Source: Triplophysa rosa (lineage: Eukaryota > Chordata > Actinopteri > Cypriniformes > Nemacheilidae). From it: DNA of 64,000 nt. Below are positions 1 to 11,900 of this stretch, piece by piece. Both the position numbers and the translations under genes were made by a program. Every line of letters begins with the position of its first letter. Within the stretch, counting starts at the first letter, position 1. The notes beneath the pieces were generated by a model. That model was not told the origin of the DNA. It did not search any database and saw only the letters and a list, made by a program, of their open reading frames with translations. The stretch covers positions 5,434,348 to 5,498,347 of the forward strand of contig NC_079905.1 in NCBI RefSeq assembly GCF_024868665.1, in the 5' to 3' direction.

Positions 1-257
1 CACGTTGTTTCAGCTAGATTTTATTAATTTGGCCTCCTTCTCAGCTGAAATTTGCCAGTTGTGTTTTAAATGAAAAACTTTTAATGTTGTGAGACTTTAT
101 GTGATCAAGAATGTCTTTAGTTATGAAATTATTGGTAGCTGATGTCTTTGTTAACCAGCGTATTTATTGCATATCATTTTTATGTGAATTCTTTTTCTTG
201 AAAAATGTTTTTGTATGGTCTTCTTTAAAATGTTTTGTTTGATATTAAGTACGTCTT

Positions 258-560
258 AGGGGCCGTTGTAACAGAATGCGTTTTTTTTGCTGTTAGACGC
301 GCCTCATTTGAATTGTTTTCAGTTGGCAGGGAGCGTTTTGCGCGCTGCTTATGCGCTCCGGGTGCCTTGCGTTTTTTCTGCCTGCTGCACCTCGCGTTTT
401 TAGCGGAGCGCTCTGAGCGCCTGAAGTTGCTAAAAATTCAACTCTGAGCAGAAAAGCGGTTCACGTCATGCGCTTTTTACCCCATTGTCCAATCAAATGA
501 AAGGAAAGGTGACGGAACTTACAGTTGCTTGAAACGTCCGGAGAGAGTGCAATGAATGAT
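258..560. repeat. Probable non-autonomous DNA element (GC-rich, fish-type)
   Basis: The segment opens with GGGGCCGTTGTAACAGAATG and carries repeated GCG-TTTT and GCGCT blocks with several internal inverted matches. This style is seen in cyprinid MITEs that start with GGGCCGTTCACAC. The right boundary was not resolved, so the limits are approximate. Confidence 0.35.
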
Positions 561-2438
561 GGAGAAACTTGTGCTGGCTGACGCAGGTTAACCTAGCAAG
601 GTCAGAGCAAGCGCCTTTTGCTTGTACCTGTTTTAGTTTCTGATAATATGACAGTTAACATCATCTAGAGTGCTCACGCTATAATCCCTGACTGACAGGG
701 CAGCTGATTCGGTGGTTGCATAGCAACATCAAACAAAAATGCATTGCGCTGCTTTTTTCAAAGTCATCTTGAAAGGCAGGGCAGTGAGCCGTGTTTTCAT
801 ACAGGAAAAGCACATTCTGTGTTATCGCCCGCTTAAGGGTCCTTGGGGGGCACTGTATGTAGAACCCATATCCTTCAGAACCAGCATAAGCGGATTCGTC
901 ACTCCAGCGTTGCTGCAGCAGCGGTTCCCAAGAGTTCTGTGGCATGTCCGCATGCCTTTCGTCGCCATGGCGTTGCCATGGTGCCGCACAGCTGACGTGC
1001 TGACATGCAAAGTGGAGGCTGTTGCTATTTATACCCTCGTTGCACAGTCGTCCCTCTCGCTGACTTCTCACTCTCTCTAAAATCATTCCTTTCGTTTAAC
1101 CTCACAAACGACTTATCCCTTCACAAGCTGTTCTGTTGTTACTATACTGAACTTTTTTTAGCCCCTCCCCCCCATTCCCCCCTGCCCGGGTCGCCTATAC
1201 AAGTGGATGTTGCTTGTGAACGTGGCAGGACTGGTGGACGCGGTGAAGGCAGGGGTGTGGGCTGCCTCATGTGGACGTATATAACGCTGCAGGGGGTTTC
1301 TCTTAAACATGGGCACCTGGCCTAAATCTTCCAAAGTGTGGGGGGGAAAGCAACCCACATCCACTTTATACACAACAGTCACCATGGCTTGCCCTGTGGT
1401 TCTGGTCTGTTTCTCTTTGAAGCATTTAAAGGGCCATGTTCTGTATTTTTAAGTGCACACTTAATTTTGACTGACTTCATTTTCTAAGATTATGGACCAA
1501 AATACTAAGTCATGCTGCCCAAAATCCTGCATAAATCTTTTAAATCTGTTTATATATCATCCGTTTTTAATTGCATTCTCTCTTGCATTTTCCCTCTCTA
1601 CGTTTCTGTCTTTTTAATGTTTATTTTTATAAACGAATGTAAGTCCGCACGCAAAAGCTCCAAAAATATAGATTCTTTAAAATTATAAAAATATTTTAAA
1701 AAGGTATATTTTTGGAGCATATATTTTTTATTTTTTTGGTCAGGCACCCACTTTAAGTTGATGTGTGTGCTTTTATTTTGTTTTCTTATCATGCATATTT
1801 TTATTCTGTCTATTCTGCAACGTTTTATCTTACTACATTTTGTTTGTTTTTGGTTTGCATTGTTCCTCTTCCGACTAAAGTTAGGTTTGGGGAGGGGTCG
1901 CAAATCTTAATTTGCTTGTGTTGCGGATAAAGATTAGGGTCAGAGGTCAAATGGAGACTTGGAATAGTGTTTCAGGTTTATAGCGGGGGACAAAAAGTCT
2001 GGCTGGTAAGAGCCAAATGGGAAAGTTGAGTAGTTGGAGAAGGTGTGTGTGTGTTTTTGTTCAGCTGTGCGTTTGTGTATCACAGCAGTTCTTACAATCG
2101 CCAAGCTTTAGCTGGATAGGTCGAAGGTCGACGCCTAAATGGTTCAGCTTTCCAACCACTCTTTGTCAATAGCTCAGGCTCTGCGCTGGGCTTTCTAGGA
2201 AATTCGCCGCTTTTGTTGCCCCACAGAATCAGCTGGGGGGTTAACGTTTACATAACGGCCACAAGGCCTGGAGACAATCCAAGTGCAACACACACACACA
2301 CACACTTAAACACGCACACACCTTCTCGCATTCCTCGATCGTCCTCTGCTGTGTTTCACTATTGTGCTTTCCTTCAGAAACTTATTACATGTTTTTTTTT
2401 AACCATTTTTAAGTTAAAGAAAAACAATTCTGATACAT

Positions 2439-2616
2439 TTAAAGGCGGGGTACAAAACAACCTTGTAGCCAATCAGCAGTAAGGTGCACAATGCACAGGA
2501 TGTTTATTAGCTGAGCCGAGCGCTGACAAAAGCGAAAGATGGGGGGTAGAGGTGTGTTTGTTTTGGTGATTTGAACATCAACAACGGCTAAAAGAAATCG
2601 GACACCCCGCCTTTAA
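2439..2616. mobile_element. 178-bp MITE with 13-bp perfect terminal inverted repeats
   Basis: The left end TTAAAGGCGGGGT (2439-2451) is the exact reverse complement of the right end ACCCCGCCTTTAA (2604-2616). The interior holds ACCTTGTAGCCAATCAGCAG, a block I recognise from dispersed cyprinid elements. There is no coding capacity, so this is a non-autonomous DNA transposon. The superfamily was not assigned. Confidence 0.8.
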
Positions 2617-3229
2617 GCAAAAAAAGGTGAACATTTTTTGTTGGACTTTTCTCTCTTGTACACTGTGACTGTGTAAGATTAACAGTTTTTAACACAACTG
2701 GCTGAAGCATTAAAGAAGCTCTTTCTCAGAGCTATAAATTTCCACCGCTTGCTCGTTTTTATAGATGTTCTCTTTTTCTGAGAGCCCTTGGCTTGCCGCA
2801 GCGCGAGGAGAGCAATAGAAAGAAGAAAGGCCGAGAGGAGTGCATGGGGACTTCTGGCAGAGCCTAGTTCCTGGAAATTCAGCTTCCATGTTCTTAGATT
2901 TCCTAGAAAACTGGAAATTGAAAATGTGGCTGTATTTTTATTATTTCTTTCTTGGACTTCGTTAAGCTTTATGTATTCTGCTTTGAATTACATGGTGTGA
3001 GATTGTGTGTGTGTGTGTGTTTAAGATGAGAGCTGGTGTTGTATGTATTGTTTGCTTTATTAGTTTTGGTTCACTTTAGTTACATTGGAAGAGATCTATG
3101 CACTTATTGCAATGCTTATTGTTGCATTACACACCAATTCACGTCTCCAATATATATATTTATATCTAACATACAGCTGTATGTATCTCCCTGTAGAATT
3201 GTTCTGACCGCTGTGCTTTTTCTCTTCAG

Positions 3230-3323
3230 GATAATGTTGACCGCACCCCTTCTCACAGACCGTCCAATCTCATTGGGTCACGGTTCCAACAGTCGTCCAG
3301 TCGGAATTCTCCTAATCACCCAG
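3230..3323 (+). CDS. grb10: grb10 coding exon A (N-terminal region)
   Basis: Acceptor TTTCTCTTCAG precedes it and donor GTGGGT follows. It encodes DNVDRTP...NSPNHP, which lines up with DKVEQTP...LANHQ of human GRB10, and ends in phase 1 (a lone G). The G joins TT of the next exon to give Val just before DDVDLEAL. There is no in-frame Met, so an upstream coding exon is required. Confidence 0.8.
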
Positions 3324-3903
3324 GTGGGTTGTGCAAAGGTCAATGGGTAATTCTCATTAGTATAAATCACTTGGGGGGGAAAGCTGGACATCATTTTTAC
3401 TTAACATGCAACTTAGCAAATGCAACTGGTTTCTATCCATGTTGCATGTTGTGCGTTTGCATGTATGTAGCAGGTCACCAGGTTCTGTAAGGTCGCGGAG
3501 GTTACTGGGGTTGTCCCGTAGCGGCAGCAGTTGTGTGCACTTTAAACCAAAGTTTCATAGCTGTGAGCAAGACTGTTGGCCGCAGATCTTTTTGTGTGCA
3601 AGTGTGTGTACAAGTGTGTGTGTGTGTGTGTTCATGTTTGTATATCCCGGTGGGGACCTAAACCTGAATGCACACCAACACATGGGGACTCGTGTCACCG
3701 TGGGGACCAAAATTGAGGTCCCCATGGGCAAAAAAGCTAATAAATTGTACAGAACAATATTTTTTAAAAATCTAAAAATGCAAAAAGTGTTCTTTGATCT
3801 TTAGGTTTAGTGTTAGGGTTAGGTTTAGGGGATAGAATATACAGTTTGTACAGTATAAAAAACATTACGCCTATGGACTGTCCCCACGGGGATAGTAAAC
3901 CAG

Positions 3904-3945
<42 letters not shown>

Positions 3946-5894
3946 GCCCAGTTCTGCTTTCCAGATGCTGTCTCGCTTTAATGTGTCACAACCCTGAAGC
4001 ACATAGATTTTTCAGAAAGCTAAGAAGACTTTTGTGAGCAGGCATGTATACATTGCGGGTTAGCCATATTGGTCAGAGTTGTCAGAAATACTGACGGTGA
4101 TATATATACAGATACACATTTATGTGTTTACATGGCTAAATGAGGCTGTGTCAAGAACTTCTATTGTTTCAGTAACTTGTATTGTTTCCAAAGCCAATGG
4201 TAATTAAAACAGACCAACCCTAAACCTACTCCCAAAAACACTTACAATGCATACAGCAGAGGTGGGACCAAGTCATTGTATTGCAAGTCACAAGTAAGTC
4301 TCAAGTCTTTGCCCTCAAGTCCCGAGTCAAGTCCCAAGTCAAGACATACAAGTCTCAAGTCAAGTCTCAAGTCCTACAGTTTGAGTTTCGAGTCCTTTCG
4401 AGTCCCTTTAAAGGGAACCCGGTGTATAGAGAGATGTATGGCTTAATGCGTTGTAATAGCCTTACACTACTAGCATTTGTCGTTAGAAACACATCAAATA
4501 TTTTCAGTTCTTAAAAAAAAAACTAAATGTAATACTCATTTTAACCTAAGGAGGCCGCCATGTTCTTTTTCGATGACGTAAACTGGTTGCAAGCACAGCT
4601 AGGCAGCCAAACTAAACACGACACACTAATCAGTTCTTCAGTAAATATAAGGTTCTGTAGGATAATATATATATATATATTTATATATATATATAATATG
4701 TGTGTAACAATGTTCACAGCAAGGAAGAAGGAGGAGGGAACCGGCGAACGTTGAACAACAAAACTTTAATAAAATAAACAAACAACAAAACGAAAGTAAA
4801 ATGCCGGCAGCTCCCTCACGGTCGACTGACGGTCACACATAATAAAACATAACGTAAAGTCCAGGCCTGGTTCTCTCTCGTCCTTTACTGTTGTCGCTCC
4901 TCCTTTTATATAATGCTAAAAAAATAAAGAAAATAAAGACGCTATTTGGTGTATTTTCCTACATTTTAATATTGTTTGTCAGAAACAACACAAACATGCA
5001 TATTAATAACCAAAATCATTTCGAGTTTATCATATACATGATGTTTTAGCCATTATACAATGCATTTTATCCAGATTTTGACTTTTTGATGTTGATTTAT
5101 CAACATAAGTAGCTTAACGTTATTGTCTCCCTCGGTCATTAGCTGACGGGGGCTAATATTCACGTGTGCTCTAATACAGAATAAATAACCAAACCGCAAG
5201 CATTATTATTGTATTTATAAGTATATTCTCATAATGTATAAAGTATACGATTACGGTGGATGCTGATTTCTTAAATAGTCTTAAATGTCTCAAAGGCGGT
5301 AGTTTAAAGCTATGATTTAATGCACGCTCACCTTGAACAGACGTCTAATACTGAATGCGTTCTTTTATGGCTGGCTTGTGTCAAGAGGACATACCGCCAC
5401 CTACTGTCCCTGTGTGTTTATATATCTGATCTTATGTTTTACGTGTCATATTTTACTGTTATATATGGAAAACGTGTGTGCTTCGCTGTTGCGAAAGAGA
5501 ACAGGTTTAGGTCGCAACCATTTGACATCACGGATTCTGACGCAAAAACTAGCGGCCTCCTAGTAAAAATATTTTTTAAAAGTTTATGAATACTGTGACA
5601 GTTACACTGTTTTTTTATTTCACAATTATAAAGTCAATGCCATTGTTCATATATTAAGCCATACATCGCTTTATACCCAGGGATCCTTTTAACGTGTTTG
5701 CAATGTAACGTTAACAGTGAGTTTACAGTCTCATTGATTTAACTATGCAGCTAGCAAAGTTACTATCTTTGGTATCATTTTTGCCAACTGGCGCGTTGTT
5801 TGACAGTTCTTCTTCATTGGTTGTCCTGCAATTTGATTGGATGGATGCTGTCGGATCAAAACAACGCGGATCTAAATTGATTGGATGTTGTGCC

Positions 5895-5933
<39 letters not shown>

Positions 5934-8900
5934 TGCACACAAACACAGAGAGAGATAGAGCGGTCCACGTCAACATACTTTTTAATCTTTGGGTTTTGGG
6001 GAAAGTAGTAGAGTCCACACCTCTGGCATACAGTATATATAAAATGTTAGATAGATAGGTAGATGGCACATACACATACTCGTGTGCTTTATATACAGGC
6101 TTTTTTACACTATATTTGTGTAGACATTTTCGAACGTATGACTTCCACAATATAGGCAAACTTGTACTCAGACACGCAAGACATAAATCTCTTGTTCTGT
6201 GTTTGAGTCTGGTCATCTATCTGGATTTGCGTGTGTAGCGTCTGTGTATGTCTGTGTTTGCGCTTTATATAGCTGAAGTTCTGTGAGGTGACCCACATTC
6301 AGCACACACACACACACACACGAGTAACTGAGGAATTGGACACACGTGGTAGGAACGTCTTCTAACACAAAGTTTCACAGTGAGAAAGGGAGTTGGAAGA
6401 GAAACTATAGGAAAAAGACACAACGTGTCTGTATTGGCCTCTGAAGAGATCTCTGTATCGTGTTTAATTGATGGGCTCTGAATATGGGACATTTACACTT
6501 TGTAATAGTGTTTATATAAACTTTAGTTGGTCATTAACACAAGGCCTGAAGTTTATAATCAGGATAACATGTTGGTAACTGTTACTGGTACAGTAAACGA
6601 CTAAAAGTATATGACTTTTCTTGTAGATCACAAAAGAAGATATTTTGAGAAATGTCTTAGTGGTTTTGTGTACGTACAGTGGAAGTCAATGGGGACCCGT
6701 GTTGTTCAGTTACCAACATTCTGCAAAATATCTTCTTTTGTGTTCTACAGAAGAAAGTTATACAGGTTTGGAATGACATGAAGGTGTAAATGAAGAATGT
6801 TTCATTTTAGGTAAACTATCCCTTTAAATGATTTTTATTGTACATTAAGGTTCTTCTAAAAACACTGTGACACTACCATGACATCCATAAAACCATGGTT
6901 CATTTTCTAAAATACCTACATATAGTGTTGTCCAAGACATGGTATTACCATCAAGAGAAGAACATGATTTTTACTACGGTAAGTTAACAAAATATAGTCC
7001 TATAGAGTATTACTACTAAGTGCCATTGTGACATTATTTTTCATTTTTAGTGTTTGTTTGTATTGACTATGTTGTTCTCAAGGCATATTTAAAGAACAGT
7101 CTGTCTGGCGCTGAGGGCAGCAAACGGGAAGATGCTCTTTAACATTCATTTGTACATGTTGTACCTCTTGAAGGTCCCATTGTTTACAGTATATTAAATC
7201 ACGCTGCTGTTTCCTGTGCGTTTGTGTTGTGAAGAGACTGCTGTAGGCATGTACAGTGCACAGGTCACTCGCCGAGCTCTCGCTCTACATACACAAATCC
7301 TCAAATACACGGAAGTGTGTGGGTCTGGGGTATGTGAAGAATGCTCTGTTTGGCCACTGCTTGTATTTAGAGGATGTTTGAGGCAGAGCTTTGATTTCGA
7401 CCTGGACTGGTATTAGAGACCAGTTATAAACCTTATAAACCACCTTATCCTCTCTGTTATACTTGCATATCTTGTACTAGAACAGGTTATTGTGGCATCG
7501 CATAGCGAGCTGCATACTTGGTTTGTAAAGCATGGCACGATTGTAAAATTCCTTGGACCCCTTTTCCTTGTGCATCTTTAGGTGTCGAATTGCAATTCAT
7601 TGAACACACTTTCGTCTGTGCATTCATCTTTCTGAACATTTCATAAGAAATGTATTATTCATTTTTTTCTCAGACCTGTAACATCGCCTGGTTGTGCACT
7701 TGATCTTCATTTTCCTCATTTTTGGTTTGCATAAAATAAGAGGTGTTACCAAACAGATTATTGAATATATACAGTATATATATGCTTTGTTTAAGAAAAA
7801 TTCTGTAGTAAATTTCAAAACCACCTGTTTTCTCATAAGAAAGAGAGCAGCTTACATTGTATTTAAAAGGAAGATTAAATTTATTCGAGAGTTCTTTTGG
7901 TAATTGCAATCCAAAGACTTGACCGCATTGATGTGCTAAATAATATAATAACTTGACACTGCCACCTTGTGGTAACTTGCTGTTAGTGGCAAATTGTATT
8001 CAGGGTCTCATAATCATTCAGTCGTTTACACCAGGGGCCTCTGGTCCTGATCCTGAAGGGTCGCTGTCCTGCCGAGTTTAGCCCAAATTCTAATAAAAAA
8101 CACCCGCCTGTCATTTTTAATGCGTAATGCCAAAGACTTGGTTTTGCAGGTTCATGTGTTTGACTGGGATTGGAGCTTAACTCTGGGGTTCTTCAACCAA
8201 TATCCCACAATACACTAAGGTCATGAAAATATAGGGGACAGGACAACTAATAGCAATTCGAAATCATTTTGAAGAGGTTTACAGTGCTGTTCCTAAAACT
8301 CTGGGGTGCCACAGAATCATGGTTAGAGTCACAATCTCCAAATTGAGAACAAGTGGACACGGCAGTGAATCTTCTGTGACCGATCTGCCAGAAAGTGTCC
8401 AACGGCTCGGCTTAAAATCATCCAGGAAACCACAGTGTGTCTTAAAAACTATTCCTAGAAGTGTGGGCTGACGGAGGAGCATGTTGAAACGACGGCTACG
8501 AGAACATCAAGCGCTCATCTCTATTTGCCAAAAACACTGGCTGATCCAGACTTTTGGAGGAATGTTCTGCGAGTCAAATGGAAGGTTTGGATGACATGCT
8601 CCCATTTATATGGCATAGAGAGAGAAGAATTCCAGCTGAGACAGTAACATGGTGGTGACAGCATGTCAAATAAATGTACTGTACAATAATGTTATGTGGT
8701 TGTGCCCGGTAGAGAGGTAATGTTGTTTCTGTGCCTTGGGGATAATCTCTGTGTGTGTTTTGTGTTCTCGCGAGTCAAATGAAGGGTTTGGATGACATGC
8801 ATCCCATTATATATGGCATAGAGAGAGAAGAACATTCCAAGCTGAGACAGTCAAACATGGTGGTGACAGCATGTCAAAAAATGTACTTGTACAAAATTGT

Positions 8901-11900
8901 TATGTGGTTGTGCCCGGTACAGTGAGGGTAATGTTTGTTTCTGTGCCTTGGGGACTAAATCTCTTTGTTTTGTGTTTCTCTCTGCTGTAGTTGATGATGT
9001 AGATCTGGAGGCCCTGGTGAATGACATGGCCTCTCTTTCATCCTATGATAGCTCATATGCAACCTGTGGGACCCTGCATTCAGACTCCGTCCCCCTTCTG
9101 CACAGCAGCGATGGTAGTGAGCTCCATGGCAACAGAGTGGCCCCGCTGCCAAGGGCCCCTAGTAATAAAGGGACCGTCCCACACCTCCCCTCTCAAAGGC
9201 TCCGGCGATCACAGCCGGTGCACATACAGGCTGTCAGTAGTAAAATACTTCACACAGACATGTTTACTCGTGGGTGCGTGGCTTAGGCTAATATACATTT
9301 TGAATTCCTTTAAAAATTGTTATGGATGAACTGCAAAATGATTTTTTAACTGACTATGTGGTTTCTGTTAAAACGAGCTATTTACAATGGTTTACATTTG
9401 TAAATATTATGCAGTGTTATGGATTATAAATACATATATTTTTATCATCTTACGGTCACATTATTCAACGGTCACACTAAACTTTGAGCATTCGAAATTC
9501 GTTCGGACAAAAATGGTGCGAAAATGGGTGGGATCGATTTCTTCATCTTCTCAATTTCTGTGACATTTTGATCTTCTATTGGTCTCACGCATTCACATGA
9601 TGCGAATTCGCAGGTCAAACTTGATTTTTGCTACGCAGCGAAATATCTTCAAACGGGCTTGCGTTCCCGGTCTGATGCATTTGCATGGGTATGAATGGAA
9701 GTCAATGGAACGAAAAGTCTAGTGTGACCGCGGCTTAATATGATTTTCATATTTTGCGGTAGCTACATATTTAAAGATACTACAGTATACCACTATAGTA
9801 TAGTATACTTACTGTAGTACGCTATTGTATTATGTGGTATCAAGTATAGTAAAGTTGTCCAAAAACACTATATAGTATCTAGAAATTTTACCTCATTTTA
9901 CTAAATACACTGGTAAATACTATAGTGTACTAAAGTAATTTATTACATGGAAGTGCACAGAATTCACACGAGACCCTTACAAAGTGGTTATAAATGTTGA
10001 TTATTATATTTTTTACTATCAAGAAAAAGAAAGAGTAGGGAGTTTAAGTTTCTGAAGTTTGGGAAGATGTGCTCCAGAAATCCCAAATATATCTTTCTAG
10101 TTTTTGACCGTTATTTAACATAAATTGATTTGTTAAACATCATGTTTATTGCATTAATATTTTTTTTAATGTTTTATATATAGAATTTACTTGGTACCAA
10201 AATATTGATCAAATCCAATTGTTCAGTATAATTAACATTGAAATGCTAAATATTTGTTTCGTGTTTTATACCTATAAGACTTTATTAGACTCCTAGACTT
10301 CTGTTAAACTCACCTACAGTCTGTATGCCTCCGTCTTTCATCCCCTCCTCTCTGATCTCCATGACAGCAAGGGTGTAGATTCACCCGCATACACACCGTG
10401 ATGGGTTCATTCAGAGGTTCCTCACACGCACACGCACACACACACACACACACACAGTCTCGTTTCGTTCTGACTCGGCCATGAACTCTGAACAGCACAA
10501 CCACACCCACCCACCCCCCCCCCCCCCGCTATGCTTTGGGTTTTCAAAAATTCCCTCAGATTTTCGCTCAGTTATTGTGGTGGCTCCAACTGAGTTGAAG
10601 CAGTCATGTTTTATTCCCGGTCTCATTGATGTAGATCAAAGGCTCAAAGACGAGTTTAGCATCCGTAGGCTGCGAGTCTGTCTGCTGAACTCTGCCGAAC
10701 GCCGCGAGAGTTCATGAACCGATTCTCGGCTGCCTAATCTCAGTTTCATTCATGTATTCTGTAGTAGAATCAGTAATGCGGTTGTGAGAATTTCATGGGG
10801 AGGTTTCTGATTTATTTTTCATGAACCTATCACTTTACAGCGGTGCAGTCTCATTATTTTGGGAGAGATTTAGTCTTTTAATATTGGTTAAAATACAGAT
10901 TCGGGAGCACAGAATGGTTAATAAATCAATGAGATAAACTTGATGAGGAGATGAAACCAACGAGGATGGTCAGGTTAGACTTTATAGTACTTGGTATAGG
11001 GGCAATACTTTAAGGAATGTGAAGTTGAGTTCAGTACAAAAGGACAAGATGCTTTAATACAAGTTTCTTTCTTGTGTCTGTCCCTTTTGTAGGCGTCTTC
11101 AAGAGGAAGCGTCACTGGTTCGTCCTGCTTCTTTGCCAGCTATTCCGAACCCTTTCCCTGAGCTCTGCAGCCCCTCAGGATCTCCTGTGCTGAGTCCTGG
11201 ATCTCTGCCACAGCCTTCAGAGTCACATGTAAGACTTGAGACACCGGGGCTCTGTGCCCTGTAGCCGTTATCTGTCACACACACGTGAGATGTTACATGA
11301 CTGATTTATTGCAAGTATGAGACTTGAGCCTCGCTTCTCAGTTTCAGTGCGTCTGGTATCCTCGGCCTGTTCTCACGTATGTTCGTAAGGAAACCTGAAA
11401 GTGTGTAATTCGTATGATTCGAGATTAAGACAGTAAATCCCGGTTTCACAGACAGGGTTTAGCTTAAGCCAGGCCTTTGTTAAATGAGGTTACTTAAGCA
11501 GATTTGATCAAAATGCCTTAGTAAACAACATTACTGGTGTAATGTTTAAGATATATCAGTGCAAGTTATTTTCGGTTAAGATGACTCAAACTTGCATTTT
11601 AGTCTGGGACTAGGTTTAAGCCTTGTCTGTGAAACCAGGCAATGTGAAGGCAAGTTTTTCTGTCTGTGCATGTTTCTCGATTTGATGGAAAACTCACGTC
11701 CTGACTTGCGTTGAAAAAATTAATCGCACACAGTGTAGATAATGTTTTGAGTCTTGACAAGATGAAGGCATGTTGTTTGTATTATTTGCAGGGTAAGATA
11801 GCCCAATAATGCATTGTGACAAGGTCAGTAAAATGTTAATAAAATAGTTAAAGGGATAGTTCACCCAAAAATATAAAGTTCTTTCATCATTTACTCACCC

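Larger units (their letters stand above)
1..3229. other. Upstream part or intron 1 of grb10, no supported exon
   Basis: No coding exon could be supported here. The stretch contains a GC-rich inverted-repeat-like segment near 258-560, a short CA run near 2290, a 178-bp MITE at 2439-2616 and otherwise unique-looking sequence. The missing first coding exon of grb10 (about 17 residues in human GRB10) was searched for by eye and not found, so it is probably upstream of the window. A non-coding exon or promoter cannot be excluded. Confidence 0.5.

Noticed and set aside
679..1086. 135- and 113-codon frames on opposite strands
   Set aside because: Both are open over the same span with no domain similarity I recognise and no splice sites in phase with grb10.
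1384..1420. ATGGCTTGCCCTGTGG as the missing grb10 start exon
   Set aside because: The reading MACPVVLVCFSL stops at once and does not resemble MALAGCPDSFLHHPYYQ of human GRB10; there is no donor in phase.
3803..3832. Interstitial telomeric repeat
   Set aside because: Only two or three imperfect TTAGGG-like units, inside a dispersed element that carries this motif elsewhere in fish.
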